Below are positions 8,040 through 16,522 of a stretch of DNA of 40,874 nt, in pieces. Position 1 is the stretch's first letter, and each line of letters starts with the position of its first letter. Position numbers and translations under genes: made by a program. The stretch is from SYFY01 sp031385325 (GTDB lineage: Bacteria > Pseudomonadota > Gammaproteobacteria > Pseudomonadales > Azotimanducaceae). The notes under the pieces were generated by a model. The model searched no databases and was not told where the DNA came from. It was given only the letters and a program-made list of their open reading frames with translations. The DNA is taken from assembly GCA_031385325.1 (NCBI GenBank), contig JANNBJ010000104.1:1-40874 (forward strand), in the 5' to 3' direction.

Positions 8040-9074
8040 TCACTCGTTACAACGGATCATCATGTAGAGGTCCGTCGAATCGCGATCGGCAGCGGGATCC
8101 CGACGTGCGGTGGCGTGTTGCTGCTGAGGGTCTTTGCCACACTGCCACACCGCCTTATAAACCTTGTCACATTGGCGGGCAGGATCGTGCAACTCCTCCG
8201 TGCTCACCAGATGCTCGCATTCGCCCACATAGCCACCGCAATCCTCAGCAAGATTTTCGGTGTCATTCACCGGTGTCGCCCCCGGGCAGTTAGCGCCCCA
8301 GGTTGCGGAGATGATGTGGATCGACGTGTCTGGGTCGGGTGGTCGGAAACCCTGTGCGGTTGTGGTGTGCCGATCGATTTCAGGCGTCGCTGACTGTGTC
8401 TCACGCATCGTTGAGTCAATGCGGTGTGGTCCCTGCGAATCTTCCGAAATCACAGTCAATTCAATGTCATCCAGATCCTCATCAGGCGATGCGTCGGATT
8501 GATTAGCGGCATCACGAGCCCGTAGCGCCTTGATTATTTCTTCCATCGGGGGCGCTTCCATCCCCGCAGGCATGTCACGGGTGATGATTTGGTGTGAACT
8601 GTATTTCTGCGCAGGTGCGACCGGAGCTACAGGCGCCGCGTTGGTGGGTGGCCGCCTTCCGACGCCCCCTGCTGGAGTTACTGGCGCTGGCGGGGATGCC
8701 GGTGTGGGTGGTGACGAAGCAATACGTGGAGTTGCATTGTCAGCACCGACACGCGCGGATGTCGCGAGTTCCTGTCGACAAGCAGCGACCTCCTGGGACA
8801 TTTTTGTGAGGCGGGCCTCGATGCCTCGCGCATCCTGCGATTGGCACCAGGCGGTATGTTTTGCGACGTGGATACTCCACGCTTCATTGCGGAATCTGCA
8901 GTTGGGGCCGTCTGCGCGTTTGTTGCTGGCAATGGCATCGCTGATCAGTGTTTGCACTTCTGCGCCCATCGCCTCTTGACGTGCCATGTAAGTGGCACAG
9001 TCGTTGGCGGCCGCGTTGCAACCTGCCACCACCAGGGCAACGAATGTGATGATAGGCAGCGATAGATGAGTCAC
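8040..9074 (-). CDS. four-cysteine lipoprotein with lectin-like C-terminus (family B, copy 2)
   Basis: 344 residues with a GTG start at 9074 and a strong GGAGG seven bases upstream. MTHLSLPIITFVALVVAGC ends in a lipobox (VAGC), so a lipoprotein is likely. Residues ~25-105 are the same four-cysteine domain as in the protein at 7106-7945 (CATYM, GPNCRFRNEAWS, AKHTAWCQSQ, final AAC). A Pro/Ala/Thr-rich linker follows at about 120-160, then an acidic low-complexity region. The last ~95 residues (IISATWGANCPG, then CGGYVGEC, DPARQCDKVYKAVWQC, MMIRCNE) have the cysteine layout of rhamnose/galactose-binding-lectin-like domains; this is by eye and moderately uncertain. It shares only the N-terminal domain with its paralogue, so the C-termini have been exchanged or diverged. 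Confidence 0.78.
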   Translation of the reverse strand: MTHLSLPIITFVALVVAGCNAAANDCATYMARQEAMGAEVQTLISDAIASNKRADGPNCRFRNEAWSIHVAKHTAWCQSQDARGIEARLTKMSQEVAACRQELATSARVGADNATPRIASSPPTPASPPAPVTPAGGVGRRPPTNAAPVAPVAPAQKYSSHQIITRDMPAGMEAPPMEEIIKALRARDAANQSDASPDEDLDDIELTVISEDSQGPHRIDSTMRETQSATPEIDRHTTTAQGFRPPDPDTSIHIISATWGANCPGATPVNDTENLAEDCGGYVGECEHLVSTEELHDPARQCDKVYKAVWQCGKDPQQQHATARRDPAADRDSTDLYMMIRCNE

Positions 9075-9159
9075 GTGGGAACCTCCGTGTTTGCCTCAGG
9101 AGCCATGTACCGGATTCGTCTGCCTGTAAACGTCTGCTCCCATCGTCGTAGTACTCGGC

Positions 9160-10587
9160 TTACCAGCGGTAGAGGAACTCAACCGTGCCACGGAGTGCGC
9201 CGGGTGTGCGGTCAGCCTGCGCATTCACCTCCTGGGCTTCTTCAATGAGAGGTTGCCTCGCGAGTTCCATACTGGTGGCCGCTTCTGCCGCATCTGCACC
9301 GACGCGTCGCCGCTTGACGATTTCCTCATAGAGCTGCGGGTTTCGGTAGAACTGCGTGTCGTTGGCGTCGTCGTATCGGGTTTCCGCACGTTTCAGCCAT
9401 TCTGCTGTTTTTTCGGCAGTGCTTCGTTCGGTGGCAATGATTTCCGTGGCCTCAGCGTCCATCCGATTGATGGTTGCGGTACGCTCCACCAGTGCTGCGG
9501 TGACACTTTGCGTGATTGACTGCGTCTGCGTCTCGACTGTTGCCAACAACGCTTTGAATTCCGTGATGATCGCTTCCTGGTCTTTGCATCCGCCCGCTTC
9601 GCTGACCACCCCCGACGCAAGCGAACTGATCTTGGTGTCCGCGTCGTCCGCATTTTTGGCGCGAGTCCTGGATGCCTCTTCGAGAATGTTGCGCCACTGT
9701 GAAGAACCTGTTTTCGGACGGTGGAAACCATTCAGGGATTGCACCAACGACTGGCGGCGGCTGAGATCGGCACGGTATTCGAGGTCTAACGATTCCAGCT
9801 CCCGCAGTACCTGATCGCGCCGCGATGCATATCCATCCACGCGTTCACCAAGCGAATCCGCGAGCGAGGCCAGATGATTCGCTTCGTTTCGCAACTTGGT
9901 CGCTGCGGCGCGTGCCGCACCTGCGGCTCCTGTCACATCGGCAACAGCGTCGACAGTGGAGCTGAGGCCCGTTTTGACGGCATCAACATCAGCGTTGATC
10001 TGTTGCGTCGTCGGATGAGACCGCCACGCTTTCAAACCTTCGAGAAAACGTTCATTAAGCGCACGAATATTGGCAGCGGCGTCTGTCTTGCCGGCATCGA
10101 TTGCGCGCAACGCGGCGATGTGTTGTGCGCCGTTGTCGGCAAGGCCCTGCACTCGCGCTGGAAGTGCAGTCTGCAGCTGACGTACCTTGGCGCAATACCA
10201 ACTGAGCCCACGCAATTCATCGTTGACCGTGCCGCCGCCAAGTTGGCCTGCAGCGCGCATGCTGGAGCCACTTCCTGCCTTTGCATCCAGTGCCTGCAGT
10301 GCCTTCGAGAGTTCTTCCCGAACGCCACTCTCGAGCGACTTTTCAGCATCGGCTTCGAGGTCGCGAATGCGCCAGGCAGTGCCCATGAGGCCGTACCACG
10401 CCAGCTTTTGTTCGGCCGTAGCCCGTGCTGCATCCTCACCGATAGGTGTATTGGTGCCTTGTACGAGGGCTGTGAGCTCTTCGAGTTTACGTTCGGCCTC
10501 GCCCTCTGCCGCAGCGATACCGGCGAGGAAAACCACGACCAAGAGCGAGGTGACGCGTATCCATGCGGAAGACCGTTCTGTAGCCAT
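9160..10587 (-). CDS. exported coiled-coil protein of unknown function (family A, copy 2)
   Basis: 475 residues with a strong GGAGGAAGAGGT directly before the ATG at 10587. The signal peptide is ATERSSAWIRVTSLLVVVF then LAGIAAAEG. The mature protein is nearly all helix, rich in A, E, R, T and S, with several long heptad-like segments. RGLSWYCAKVRQ (about residue 128) and the later EAGGCKDQEA correspond to RGLSWLCSRARQ and SACAYSND of the protein at 4061, giving two conserved mature cysteines. It is followed 85 bases later on the same strand by the four-cysteine lipoprotein, so the pair is likely co-transcribed. No recognised family. A scaffold, tether or secretion-related role is inference. 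Confidence 0.8.
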   Translation of the reverse strand: MATERSSAWIRVTSLLVVVFLAGIAAAEGEAERKLEELTALVQGTNTPIGEDAARATAEQKLAWYGLMGTAWRIRDLEADAEKSLESGVREELSKALQALDAKAGSGSSMRAAGQLGGGTVNDELRGLSWYCAKVRQLQTALPARVQGLADNGAQHIAALRAIDAGKTDAAANIRALNERFLEGLKAWRSHPTTQQINADVDAVKTGLSSTVDAVADVTGAAGAARAAATKLRNEANHLASLADSLGERVDGYASRRDQVLRELESLDLEYRADLSRRQSLVQSLNGFHRPKTGSSQWRNILEEASRTRAKNADDADTKISSLASGVVSEAGGCKDQEAIITEFKALLATVETQTQSITQSVTAALVERTATINRMDAEATEIIATERSTAEKTAEWLKRAETRYDDANDTQFYRNPQLYEEIVKRRRVGADAAEAATSMELARQPLIEEAQEVNAQADRTPGALRGTVEFLYRW

Positions 10588-10705
10588 ACCTCTTCCTCCA
10601 GCGCTCGAAAATTCCAGTCTGGACGATGTTGCGCCGGGTCCGGACGCTGATCAAGTAGCGCGGGCAAAGCGCGAATTCGCGGTTGCGAGGGCTTCGGAGT
10701 GGCGT

Positions 10706-10888
10706 TCAAAGGCACCTGCGAGCCAGTGTCCAGGCGGCGATTGCAAGAAAAACGCACGCTGCCTGCAGCACCAACGGCGAAACAATCAGCGGCTCGAGAA
10801 ATCGGAACGCCACGATCCAGGTGACGATCGCAGTTGACAGTGGTACGGCTTCGTTTTCGAAGCGTGCTCTGAGGTTTCGCCAGTTCAT
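10706..10888 (-). CDS. small two-helix membrane protein
   Basis: 60 residues from the ATG at 10888, which has GGTGGAG seven bases upstream. The frame is open further upstream but that part has no good start. MNWRNLRARFENEAVP is a basic, probably cytoplasmic start. It is followed by two hydrophobic stretches (about 17-34, STAIVTWIVAFRFLEPLI, and 38-56, PLVLQAACVFLAIAAWTLA) and a basic end RRCL. It lies 118 bases upstream of the exported coiled-coil gene on the same strand and could be its operon leader. No family recognised. Confidence 0.5.
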   Translation of the reverse strand: MNWRNLRARFENEAVPLSTAIVTWIVAFRFLEPLIVSPLVLQAACVFLAIAAWTLARRCL

Positions 10889-11185
10889 ACGCGACTCCAC
10901 CGGAGAACGAGGCATTGTCTTGCTTTGCAGGTGGAGCGCAAACCCCGTGTTATGCGCCGATCCGATCTGTTCCCGTGAAGGAACCTTGACTAGACAATAA
11001 CTCAGGGAGCACGCGCTGCTTGCAGCTCGCGTTGATCCACTGGATGAAAGGGCGAAGCGGGTAGTACCCGCCGGGGTTGCCCAGGCGATTGAAGTCACCG
11101 TTCCGCACCGGCACATCTATCCGGTGAACGATGTCCGTCGGCACTGATTCGTGTTAGCGTCCTAGTCTCATCAGGGGAGTTTGTC
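10889..11185. other. divergent intergenic region, coding status unclear
   Basis: About 300 bases separate the small membrane protein (minus) from the P450 (plus). A minus-strand frame from a GTG at 11144 to 10950 would give 64 residues but has no Shine-Dalgarno. A plus-strand frame open from about 11001 to a TGA at 11146 reads like a protein tail (VPHRHIYPVNDVRRH) but has no start. One of these may be a gene remnant; neither can be supported. The promoter of the P450 gene must also lie here; GGGGAG precedes its ATG. Confidence 0.3.
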
Positions 11186-12427
11186 ATGAGCGAAGCAAGA
11201 CAGATAGCCGACGATCTGGCCGACGTGAACCCGGCCGACCCCAGGCTCTTTCGCAACGAACAGATCCTGCCCATCTTTGAGCAGATGCGCCGCACCCAAC
11301 CCGTGCACTATTGCAAAGGCAGTGCCTACGGACCGTTCTGGTCGGTGACACGTTATCAGGACATCATGGCGGTGGATAAAAACCACCAGCAGTTTTCGTC
11401 CGAAGCCCACCTCGGCGGGATCATGATCGACGACGCCATTGTCGGCGACAAGAACAGCGAGTTTTTTGTTCAAAGCTTCATCACGATGGATCCACCGGAT
11501 CACGGCCCGCAACGCAAAGCGGTGAACAAGATCGTCGCGCCAGCAAGCCTGGCGAATTTCGACAAACTGATTCGTGAGCGCACACGGACGCTGTTTGACT
11601 CGCTTCCCATCAACGAAGAGTTTGACTGGGTCGACAGGGTGTCCATTGAACTCACGACGATGATGCTGGCCACGCTCTTCGACTTCCCGTTTGAAGATCG
11701 GCGCAAACTCACACGCTGGTCCGACGTCACCACTGCTGAAGCAGGTTCTCCCATCGTTGAAAGTCAGGAACAACGTATCGCCGAACTGCAGGAGTGTCTG
11801 GCGTACTTCTCCCGGCTCAAGAAAGAACGTCGTAACGGTCCTGCCAATTTTGATCTGCTGACGATGCTGGCGCAGGATGCCGCCACCAAGGATCAGCCTG
11901 ACTACCAGTTTCTCGGCAACCTGATGTTGCTCATCGTCGGCGGCAATGACACCACGCGAAACACCATGAGTGGCAGCATCAACGCGTTCAACCAGTATCC
12001 GGATCAACTGGACGTGCTGCGCCAAAACCCTGAATTGCTCGACAACATGGTTTCGGAAGTCGTGCGCTGGCAAACGCCGCTGTCGCACATGCGACGCACT
12101 GCCATGGAAGACACGCACATCGGCAGTCAGCCTGTGCACAAGGGTGACAAGGTGGTGATGTGGTACTACTCCGGCAACCGTGATGAATCGATGTTCAACG
12201 ATGCAGATCGTTTCGACATCCGTCGTCCCAATGCACGCAGCAACATTTCCTTCGGATTCGGTCTGCATCGCTGCCTTGGCATGCGCCTGGCGGAACTACA
12301 GATGCGGATTCTGTGGCAGGAAATTCTGGCCCGCTGGCAGCGTATCGAAATCGTTGGCGCAGTGGAGCGGGTGGAGTCCAACTTCGTGAATGGTTATTCG
12401 AAGATGCCGGTGCGCATTATTGCGTGA
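11186..12427 (+). CDS. cytochrome P450, CYP153-type alkane/fatty-acid terminal hydroxylase
   Basis: 413 residues, usual bacterial P450 length. Signature parts: I-helix oxygen-binding GGNDTT at 252-257, ExxR as EVVR at 291-294, and heme loop FGFGLHRCLG with the iron-ligand Cys363. FDWVDRVSIELTTMMLATLF, EDRRKLTRWSDV, FLGNLMLLIVGGNDTTRN, HMRRTAMEDT and VVMWYYSGNRDE are characteristic of CYP153 enzymes. These hydroxylate the terminal carbon of medium-chain alkanes, fatty acids or related molecules in the cytoplasm. They need a ferredoxin and ferredoxin reductase, which are not encoded next to it. Start at 11186 with GGGGAG upstream. Pieces of a second copy lie at 3457-3804. CYP153 assignment is strong; the substrate is inferred. 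Confidence 0.93.
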   Translation: MSEARQIADDLADVNPADPRLFRNEQILPIFEQMRRTQPVHYCKGSAYGPFWSVTRYQDIMAVDKNHQQFSSEAHLGGIMIDDAIVGDKNSEFFVQSFITMDPPDHGPQRKAVNKIVAPASLANFDKLIRERTRTLFDSLPINEEFDWVDRVSIELTTMMLATLFDFPFEDRRKLTRWSDVTTAEAGSPIVESQEQRIAELQECLAYFSRLKKERRNGPANFDLLTMLAQDAATKDQPDYQFLGNLMLLIVGGNDTTRNTMSGSINAFNQYPDQLDVLRQNPELLDNMVSEVVRWQTPLSHMRRTAMEDTHIGSQPVHKGDKVVMWYYSGNRDESMFNDADRFDIRRPNARSNISFGFGLHRCLGMRLAELQMRILWQEILARWQRIEIVGAVERVESNFVNGYSKMPVRIIA

Positions 12428-12454
12428 AGGATGGGGAAGGCGAACGGTGGCGGA

Positions 12455-12835
12455 CTATCGATACAGCGCCGCCTTGCCATGGCGGATCTCCAGCGCCTGT
12501 CGCTCTGCCTTCTTCAGAGATTTCACCACCAGTCCGAATGACCGATCGATCATCCGTTCGATTTCGCCGCGCGGAATCGAGCCATCCAGTACTACTGTGT
12601 TCCAGTGCCGTTTGTTCATGTGGTAACCGGGCAATACGGCCTCGAACATCGAACGCAGAAACTGTGCCTCGTCGGGATCACATTTGAGGTTCGTGCGCGC
12701 CACGCCATTCTCCATGGCCAGCGTGGCGAACATCCTGTTTTCGACTTTGTAGACGTAGACGTCCGGCCCGAACGGGAAGTCCTCGAAGGCGGCCGGTCGA
12801 TGCAGGAGATAGGCGCGGGTTGTGTCGAAATTCAT
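12455..12835 (-). CDS. MmcQ/YjbR family protein
   Basis: 126 residues from the ATG at 12835; the longer open frame to 13021 overlaps the monooxygenase gene and looks non-coding. The family pattern is visible: MNFDTTRAYLLHRPAAFEDFP, a central YKVENRMFATLA, KCDPDEAQFLRSMF, GYHMNKRHWNTVVLDG and SLKKAERQALE. YjbR-like proteins have a CyaY-like fold related to a double-wing DNA-binding fold; their role is unsettled. It lies 64 bases downstream of the monooxygenase on the same strand and converges with the P450. No strong ribosome-binding site is seen, so translation may depend on the upstream gene. Confidence 0.88.
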   Translation of the reverse strand: MNFDTTRAYLLHRPAAFEDFPFGPDVYVYKVENRMFATLAMENGVARTNLKCDPDEAQFLRSMFEAVLPGYHMNKRHWNTVVLDGSIPRGEIERMIDRSFGLVVKSLKKAERQALEIRHGKAALYR

Positions 12836-12899
12836 GGCCGGGCGGGTCGAGGCGGGATAACCGCCACGCGAGGGGTGATGCGCGGTGGACTGTTTCGCA

Positions 12900-14528
12900 T
12901 CATCTGCCAACACGAAACCCTGCGTAACCATTGTTCGCTTCCATCTCGCATCGCTCGCGATAACGCGGAAAGCCGCCCACATATGGCATGAAGATGCGCG
13001 GCTTGCCCGGAACGTTGGCACCCAGGTACCACGAGTTGCAGGTTGGTGCAGTGAACATGGTGCCTTCCGCCACGTCGTTCACATGCGTGATCCAGGCGAT
13101 TTCCGATTCAGGCCGTGGCTCGATCGTGTGTTGTCCTGTTGAGCGCAGGTGGGTGATGCAGTCGCCGATCCAGTTCACGTGCTGCTCGATGGCCACCAGC
13201 ATGTTGCACAGCACCGATGGACTGCCGGGACCGGTGACGGTGAACAGGTTCGGAAAGCCGGCCATCTGCAGACCGAGGTAAGTGACGGGTCCATCGGCCC
13301 ATTTCTGTGCCAGGGCAAGACCATCCCGACCGCGAATGTTGGCTTTCAGCAGTGCGCCGGTCATGGCGTCGAACCCGGTTGCATAGATCAGTACATCGAG
13401 ATCGTGGTGCGTGGTGGCTGTCTGTATGCCGCGCTCGGTAATCGTGTCGATGGGTGACTCGGTGAGATCCACCAGTGTCACATTGTCGCGATTGAACGTT
13501 TCATAATAGTCCCGATCAAGCACCTGGCGCTTGCAGCCTAGGCCGTAGGTTTTTGGTAACAGTCGCTCCGCTGTCAGTGGATCACGAATCATGCGGCGCA
13601 CCGTGTCGCGATACAGTTCGTTGGCCACCTCGTTAGCCACTGCATCAGTGTTGACATCACGAAAGCCAAGCAGCGCGCCCAGGCCCTGGCGTTGCATGGT
13701 TTCCTGGCGCTGTTCTGCTGTCAGTTCAAGCAACCGAGCTGGCGCGCGTGGCGCATCGTTGTTCCTCACCACGCTCTTCTGCGGCCGAAAATTCGACACA
13801 CCGCCCATGTTGACCTGCTGCAGCTCGCGGATGTCGCGATAGTGCTCACGAAATTCTTCCTGAACCGCCGCACGCATCCGCTTGCGATTGGCGGGGATGG
13901 TGTACACCGGTGTGCGCTGGAACACGGTGAGATGTCCGGCCATGCGAGCCAGTTCGGGTATCGCCTGCACGCCCGAAGAGCCGGTACCGATGATGCCAAC
14001 CCGCTGGTTGGCGAGATCGACCGGTTCTTTCGGCCATGATCCGGTGTGATAGACCTTGCCACCGAATCGCGCAGCGCCGGTGATGTCGGGTTTGATGGGC
14101 ACCGACAGGCAACCCGTCGCCATCACGCAGAAGGGCGCCTCGAATCGTTCGTTGGCCTCACTGGTCAGACGCCATGCCTGCGTGCCTTCGATCCATTCAA
14201 CGGATTTGATGCGGGTGTTGAACTGCATGTTGCGACGCAGATCGAATCGATCGGCCACGTGATTGGCGTAACGGAGGATGTCGTCCTGTGCGGAAAACAC
14301 TTCAGGCCAATCCCACTCCTGTTCCAGTTCGGGCGAAAAACCGTAGGAATATTCAAGGCTTGGCACATCGCAACGCGCGCCGGGATAGCGGTTCCAGTAC
14401 CACGTACCTCCGACGTCCGCACCGGCTTCAAGCACTTTGACCGACAGGCCGAGGTTACGGAACCGGTGCACGGCGTACATGCCCGCGAAACCGGCACCCA
14501 CCACCAGTACATCGATCTGCTGTGCCAT
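12900..14528 (-). CDS. flavin-containing Baeyer-Villiger-type monooxygenase
   Basis: 542 residues from the ATG at 14528 (GTG at 14537 is an alternative). FAD-binding Rossmann motif GAGFAG at 11-16, the aromatic stretch DVGGTWYWNRYPGARCDVPS typical of cyclohexanone-monooxygenase relatives, the Baeyer-Villiger fingerprint FGGKVYHTGSWP at 155-166, and the NADPH-binding GTGSSG at 181-186. Such enzymes use NADPH and O2 to insert oxygen next to a ketone, giving an ester or lactone. Near a CYP153 and CoA-handling genes it may act on ketone intermediates of alkane, terpene or steroid degradation; the substrate cannot be told. Full length for the family. YjbR follows on the same strand. Confidence 0.93.
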   Translation of the reverse strand: MAQQIDVLVVGAGFAGMYAVHRFRNLGLSVKVLEAGADVGGTWYWNRYPGARCDVPSLEYSYGFSPELEQEWDWPEVFSAQDDILRYANHVADRFDLRRNMQFNTRIKSVEWIEGTQAWRLTSEANERFEAPFCVMATGCLSVPIKPDITGAARFGGKVYHTGSWPKEPVDLANQRVGIIGTGSSGVQAIPELARMAGHLTVFQRTPVYTIPANRKRMRAAVQEEFREHYRDIRELQQVNMGGVSNFRPQKSVVRNNDAPRAPARLLELTAEQRQETMQRQGLGALLGFRDVNTDAVANEVANELYRDTVRRMIRDPLTAERLLPKTYGLGCKRQVLDRDYYETFNRDNVTLVDLTESPIDTITERGIQTATTHHDLDVLIYATGFDAMTGALLKANIRGRDGLALAQKWADGPVTYLGLQMAGFPNLFTVTGPGSPSVLCNMLVAIEQHVNWIGDCITHLRSTGQHTIEPRPESEIAWITHVNDVAEGTMFTAPTCNSWYLGANVPGKPRIFMPYVGGFPRYRERCEMEANNGYAGFRVGR

Positions 14529-14749
14529 TGCCCTCACTCCCGGTTGAATCGAATCACGTCTGCCGCTCGCAGCGTCAGAGGGTAGGCGAGCGGCGAGGGA
14601 CTTTCAAATTGCGAACCTCGCGCGCTCGATCGCGCGCCCATTCCTTCCAACCTCGATTTTCCGATCTACACTTTTACAGGCAGGAAGAGGCGGCTTCCCT
14701 ATCGAGGTGCCTTTCCCCACTGAAGAAATTGGTCGTCGGAGACTTTGGC

Positions 14750-15079
14750 ATGACGTCAGCCCCTGAAGAACACGAACATCGCCGCCTGCACCTGGAACTG
14801 GAGCAGGCCATCACAGGTATCAACCGGGAACGGATCAGTGCGGTGACTGGCATCATTGGCCGGGATCACTTCATCAACGTGGCCAAGATGGTGGCGTGCC
14901 TGCGAGCGCGTTATCTCGATACCGTGTTGCAACTGGGTGACAAGTGCCACAGCGAGTGTATTCCCACTGAATCAGCGCTTGAGCTGAAGCGGCTACGCCA
15001 GGCCTACAGCGAGGCAATCGAGGGTTTTGCAGCGCTGGAACACGCGCTGCAGCGCGGTTACATCACCCTGGCGGAATGA
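14750..15079 (+). CDS. conserved-looking hypothetical protein, 109 residues
   Basis: The start is taken at the ATG at 14750, with GGAG eight bases before it; the frame is open to 14522, but the upstream part overlaps the promoter of the monooxygenase and looks random. The protein is helical and charged: EEHEHRRLHLELEQAITGIN, RDHFINVAKMVACLRARYLD, ALELKRLRQAYSEAIEGFAA. It has three cysteines, two of them in GDKCHSECIP. No signal peptide or membrane segment. No family recognised. It stands alone between the divergent monooxygenase and the CoA-transferase gene 115 bases later. Confidence 0.65.
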   Translation: MTSAPEEHEHRRLHLELEQAITGINRERISAVTGIIGRDHFINVAKMVACLRARYLDTVLQLGDKCHSECIPTESALELKRLRQAYSEAIEGFAALEHALQRGYITLAE

Positions 15080-15193
15080 CGCCCGCAACCCCGCGATCGA
15101 TCTGCTGCTGTCCGACAGCTTCCGGTTTGAGCTACGCCCAAAAGTCCCTACACTCGGTGCGAATCTTGTTGCACCGACCATGGGGAGAATCGA

Positions 15194-16522
15194 ATGGAAT
15201 GGCGAGCGCGGCTTGGAGCAAAACTGGTTTCGCTTGAGAAGGCGCTCTCGCATGTCCAATCCGGCCATGTGGTGAATGTCGCGCCGTACAGCTGTACGCC
15301 AATGACCCTCTGCGAAGGGCTCAAGGCGCACGCTCTCGCCAACGGTCTGCGTGATATCCGAATCGAACATCTCGCGGCGTTTGTGTCGTGGACCGAGCCG
15401 CAGTATCAGGGCGTGTTTCGCCTCTTCGATAACTATGCAACACCACCGAATCGCGCCGCGGCACACGGTGGCGGCATGGACTATCTGCCGATCGGCCTGT
15501 GGCGCAGTCACGAACTGCCCCCCGGCCTGACACCGCATCCGGATATCTTCCTCGTGCCGGTATCACCGCCCGATGCCAAGGGCTTCTGCAGCTTTGGCCC
15601 TGGCGTGTGGATGTCGCAAACGTCCGTTCGCCAGGCGAAGTTTGTGATTGCTGAAATTCAGGAAGACTTCATTCGCACCGGCGGTGAGAACTTCGTGCAC
15701 GTCGACCAGATCGATCTGTTTGTCGAAGGATGGGTACCAGCGGGTGGCCCTGCAGCACCCGGCCCGAGCGCAGAGGAAATCAGTCAGGTGGAAACCATCT
15801 GCACGCTCGTCGCCGTAGAACTCGTAAACGATGGCGATACGCTGCAGATGGGCGTCGGCACGGTGTCGGCATCACTCGGCAATTTCCTGGATTTTCGCAA
15901 TGACCTCGGCGTGCAGACCGAGCTGATCACCGGTGGTATCGCTGATCTGGTGGCACGCGGTGTCATCACCGGCAATCGCAAGAGCATCCATCGTGGCAAG
16001 GTGGTGGGCAGTGCCATCACGGCCATGCCGCGCGAAGAGCTGCTGATGATTCACGATAACCCGGTATTCGAACTCTACGACTTCGGCTACACGGATGATC
16101 TGCGCCGGCTGATTCAGCTTGATCCATTCGTGACGGTTAACAATGCGCTGATCGTCGATCTCACAGGACAGGTCGCCGCCGAATCGTTCGATCATCGTCC
16201 TTTCACCGGCGTTGGTGGGCAGACGGTGTTCATGATCGCGGGTGCGTACTCGCTGAATGGCAAGTCGGTCTCGGTGCTGCCGTCGAGCTCGCTCCCGTCG
16301 GGCGGTGGACCGAGAGTGACACGCATCGTGGCTGCGTTGCCACCGGGTACGCCGGTAACGGTACCGCGCACTTACGTGGACTTCGTTGTTACTGAATACG
16401 GCATCGCGGAGTTGCGTGGGAAGAGCGTGCCACAACGAGTGCGTGCGCTGTGCGAAATTGCGCATCCGGATTTCAGGGACATGCTGCGGGATGAAGCGCG
16501 GCGGTTGTACGGTGTCCAGTGA
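15194..16522 (+). CDS. acetyl-CoA hydrolase/transferase family protein
   Basis: 442 residues. The C-terminal half has the family hallmarks: GVQTELITGGIADL with the likely catalytic Glu243, GVGGQTVFMIAGAYS, and PRTYVDFVVTEYGIAELRGK followed by the closing AHPDFRDMLRDEARRLYG. These enzymes move CoA between acids by a glutamyl-CoA intermediate or hydrolyse acyl-CoA; relatives include 4-hydroxybutyrate CoA-transferase and succinyl-CoA:acetate CoA-transferase. The start has GGGAG upstream. The stop overlaps the GTG start of the next gene by four bases, so the two are translated together. The substrate is unknown; activation or release of an oxidised fatty or dicarboxylic acid would fit the neighbourhood. 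Confidence 0.9.
   Translation: MEWRARLGAKLVSLEKALSHVQSGHVVNVAPYSCTPMTLCEGLKAHALANGLRDIRIEHLAAFVSWTEPQYQGVFRLFDNYATPPNRAAAHGGGMDYLPIGLWRSHELPPGLTPHPDIFLVPVSPPDAKGFCSFGPGVWMSQTSVRQAKFVIAEIQEDFIRTGGENFVHVDQIDLFVEGWVPAGGPAAPGPSAEEISQVETICTLVAVELVNDGDTLQMGVGTVSASLGNFLDFRNDLGVQTELITGGIADLVARGVITGNRKSIHRGKVVGSAITAMPREELLMIHDNPVFELYDFGYTDDLRRLIQLDPFVTVNNALIVDLTGQVAAESFDHRPFTGVGGQTVFMIAGAYSLNGKSVSVLPSSSLPSGGGPRVTRIVAALPPGTPVTVPRTYVDFVVTEYGIAELRGKSVPQRVRALCEIAHPDFRDMLRDEARRLYGVQ

Noticed and set aside
10950..11144. 64-residue minus-strand frame upstream of the P450
   Set aside because: GTG start without Shine-Dalgarno, no recognisable family, and a plus-strand frame over the same bases looks equally protein-like. 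Kept only as an unclear region.
12836..13021. N-terminal extension of the YjbR-like protein
   Set aside because: It overlaps the 3' end of the monooxygenase and does not resemble the family; the ATG at 12835 gives the normal length.
14522..14749. Upstream extension of the 109-residue protein
   Set aside because: The codons overlap the monooxygenase start, contain no domain-like pattern, and a good Shine-Dalgarno sits before the later ATG.
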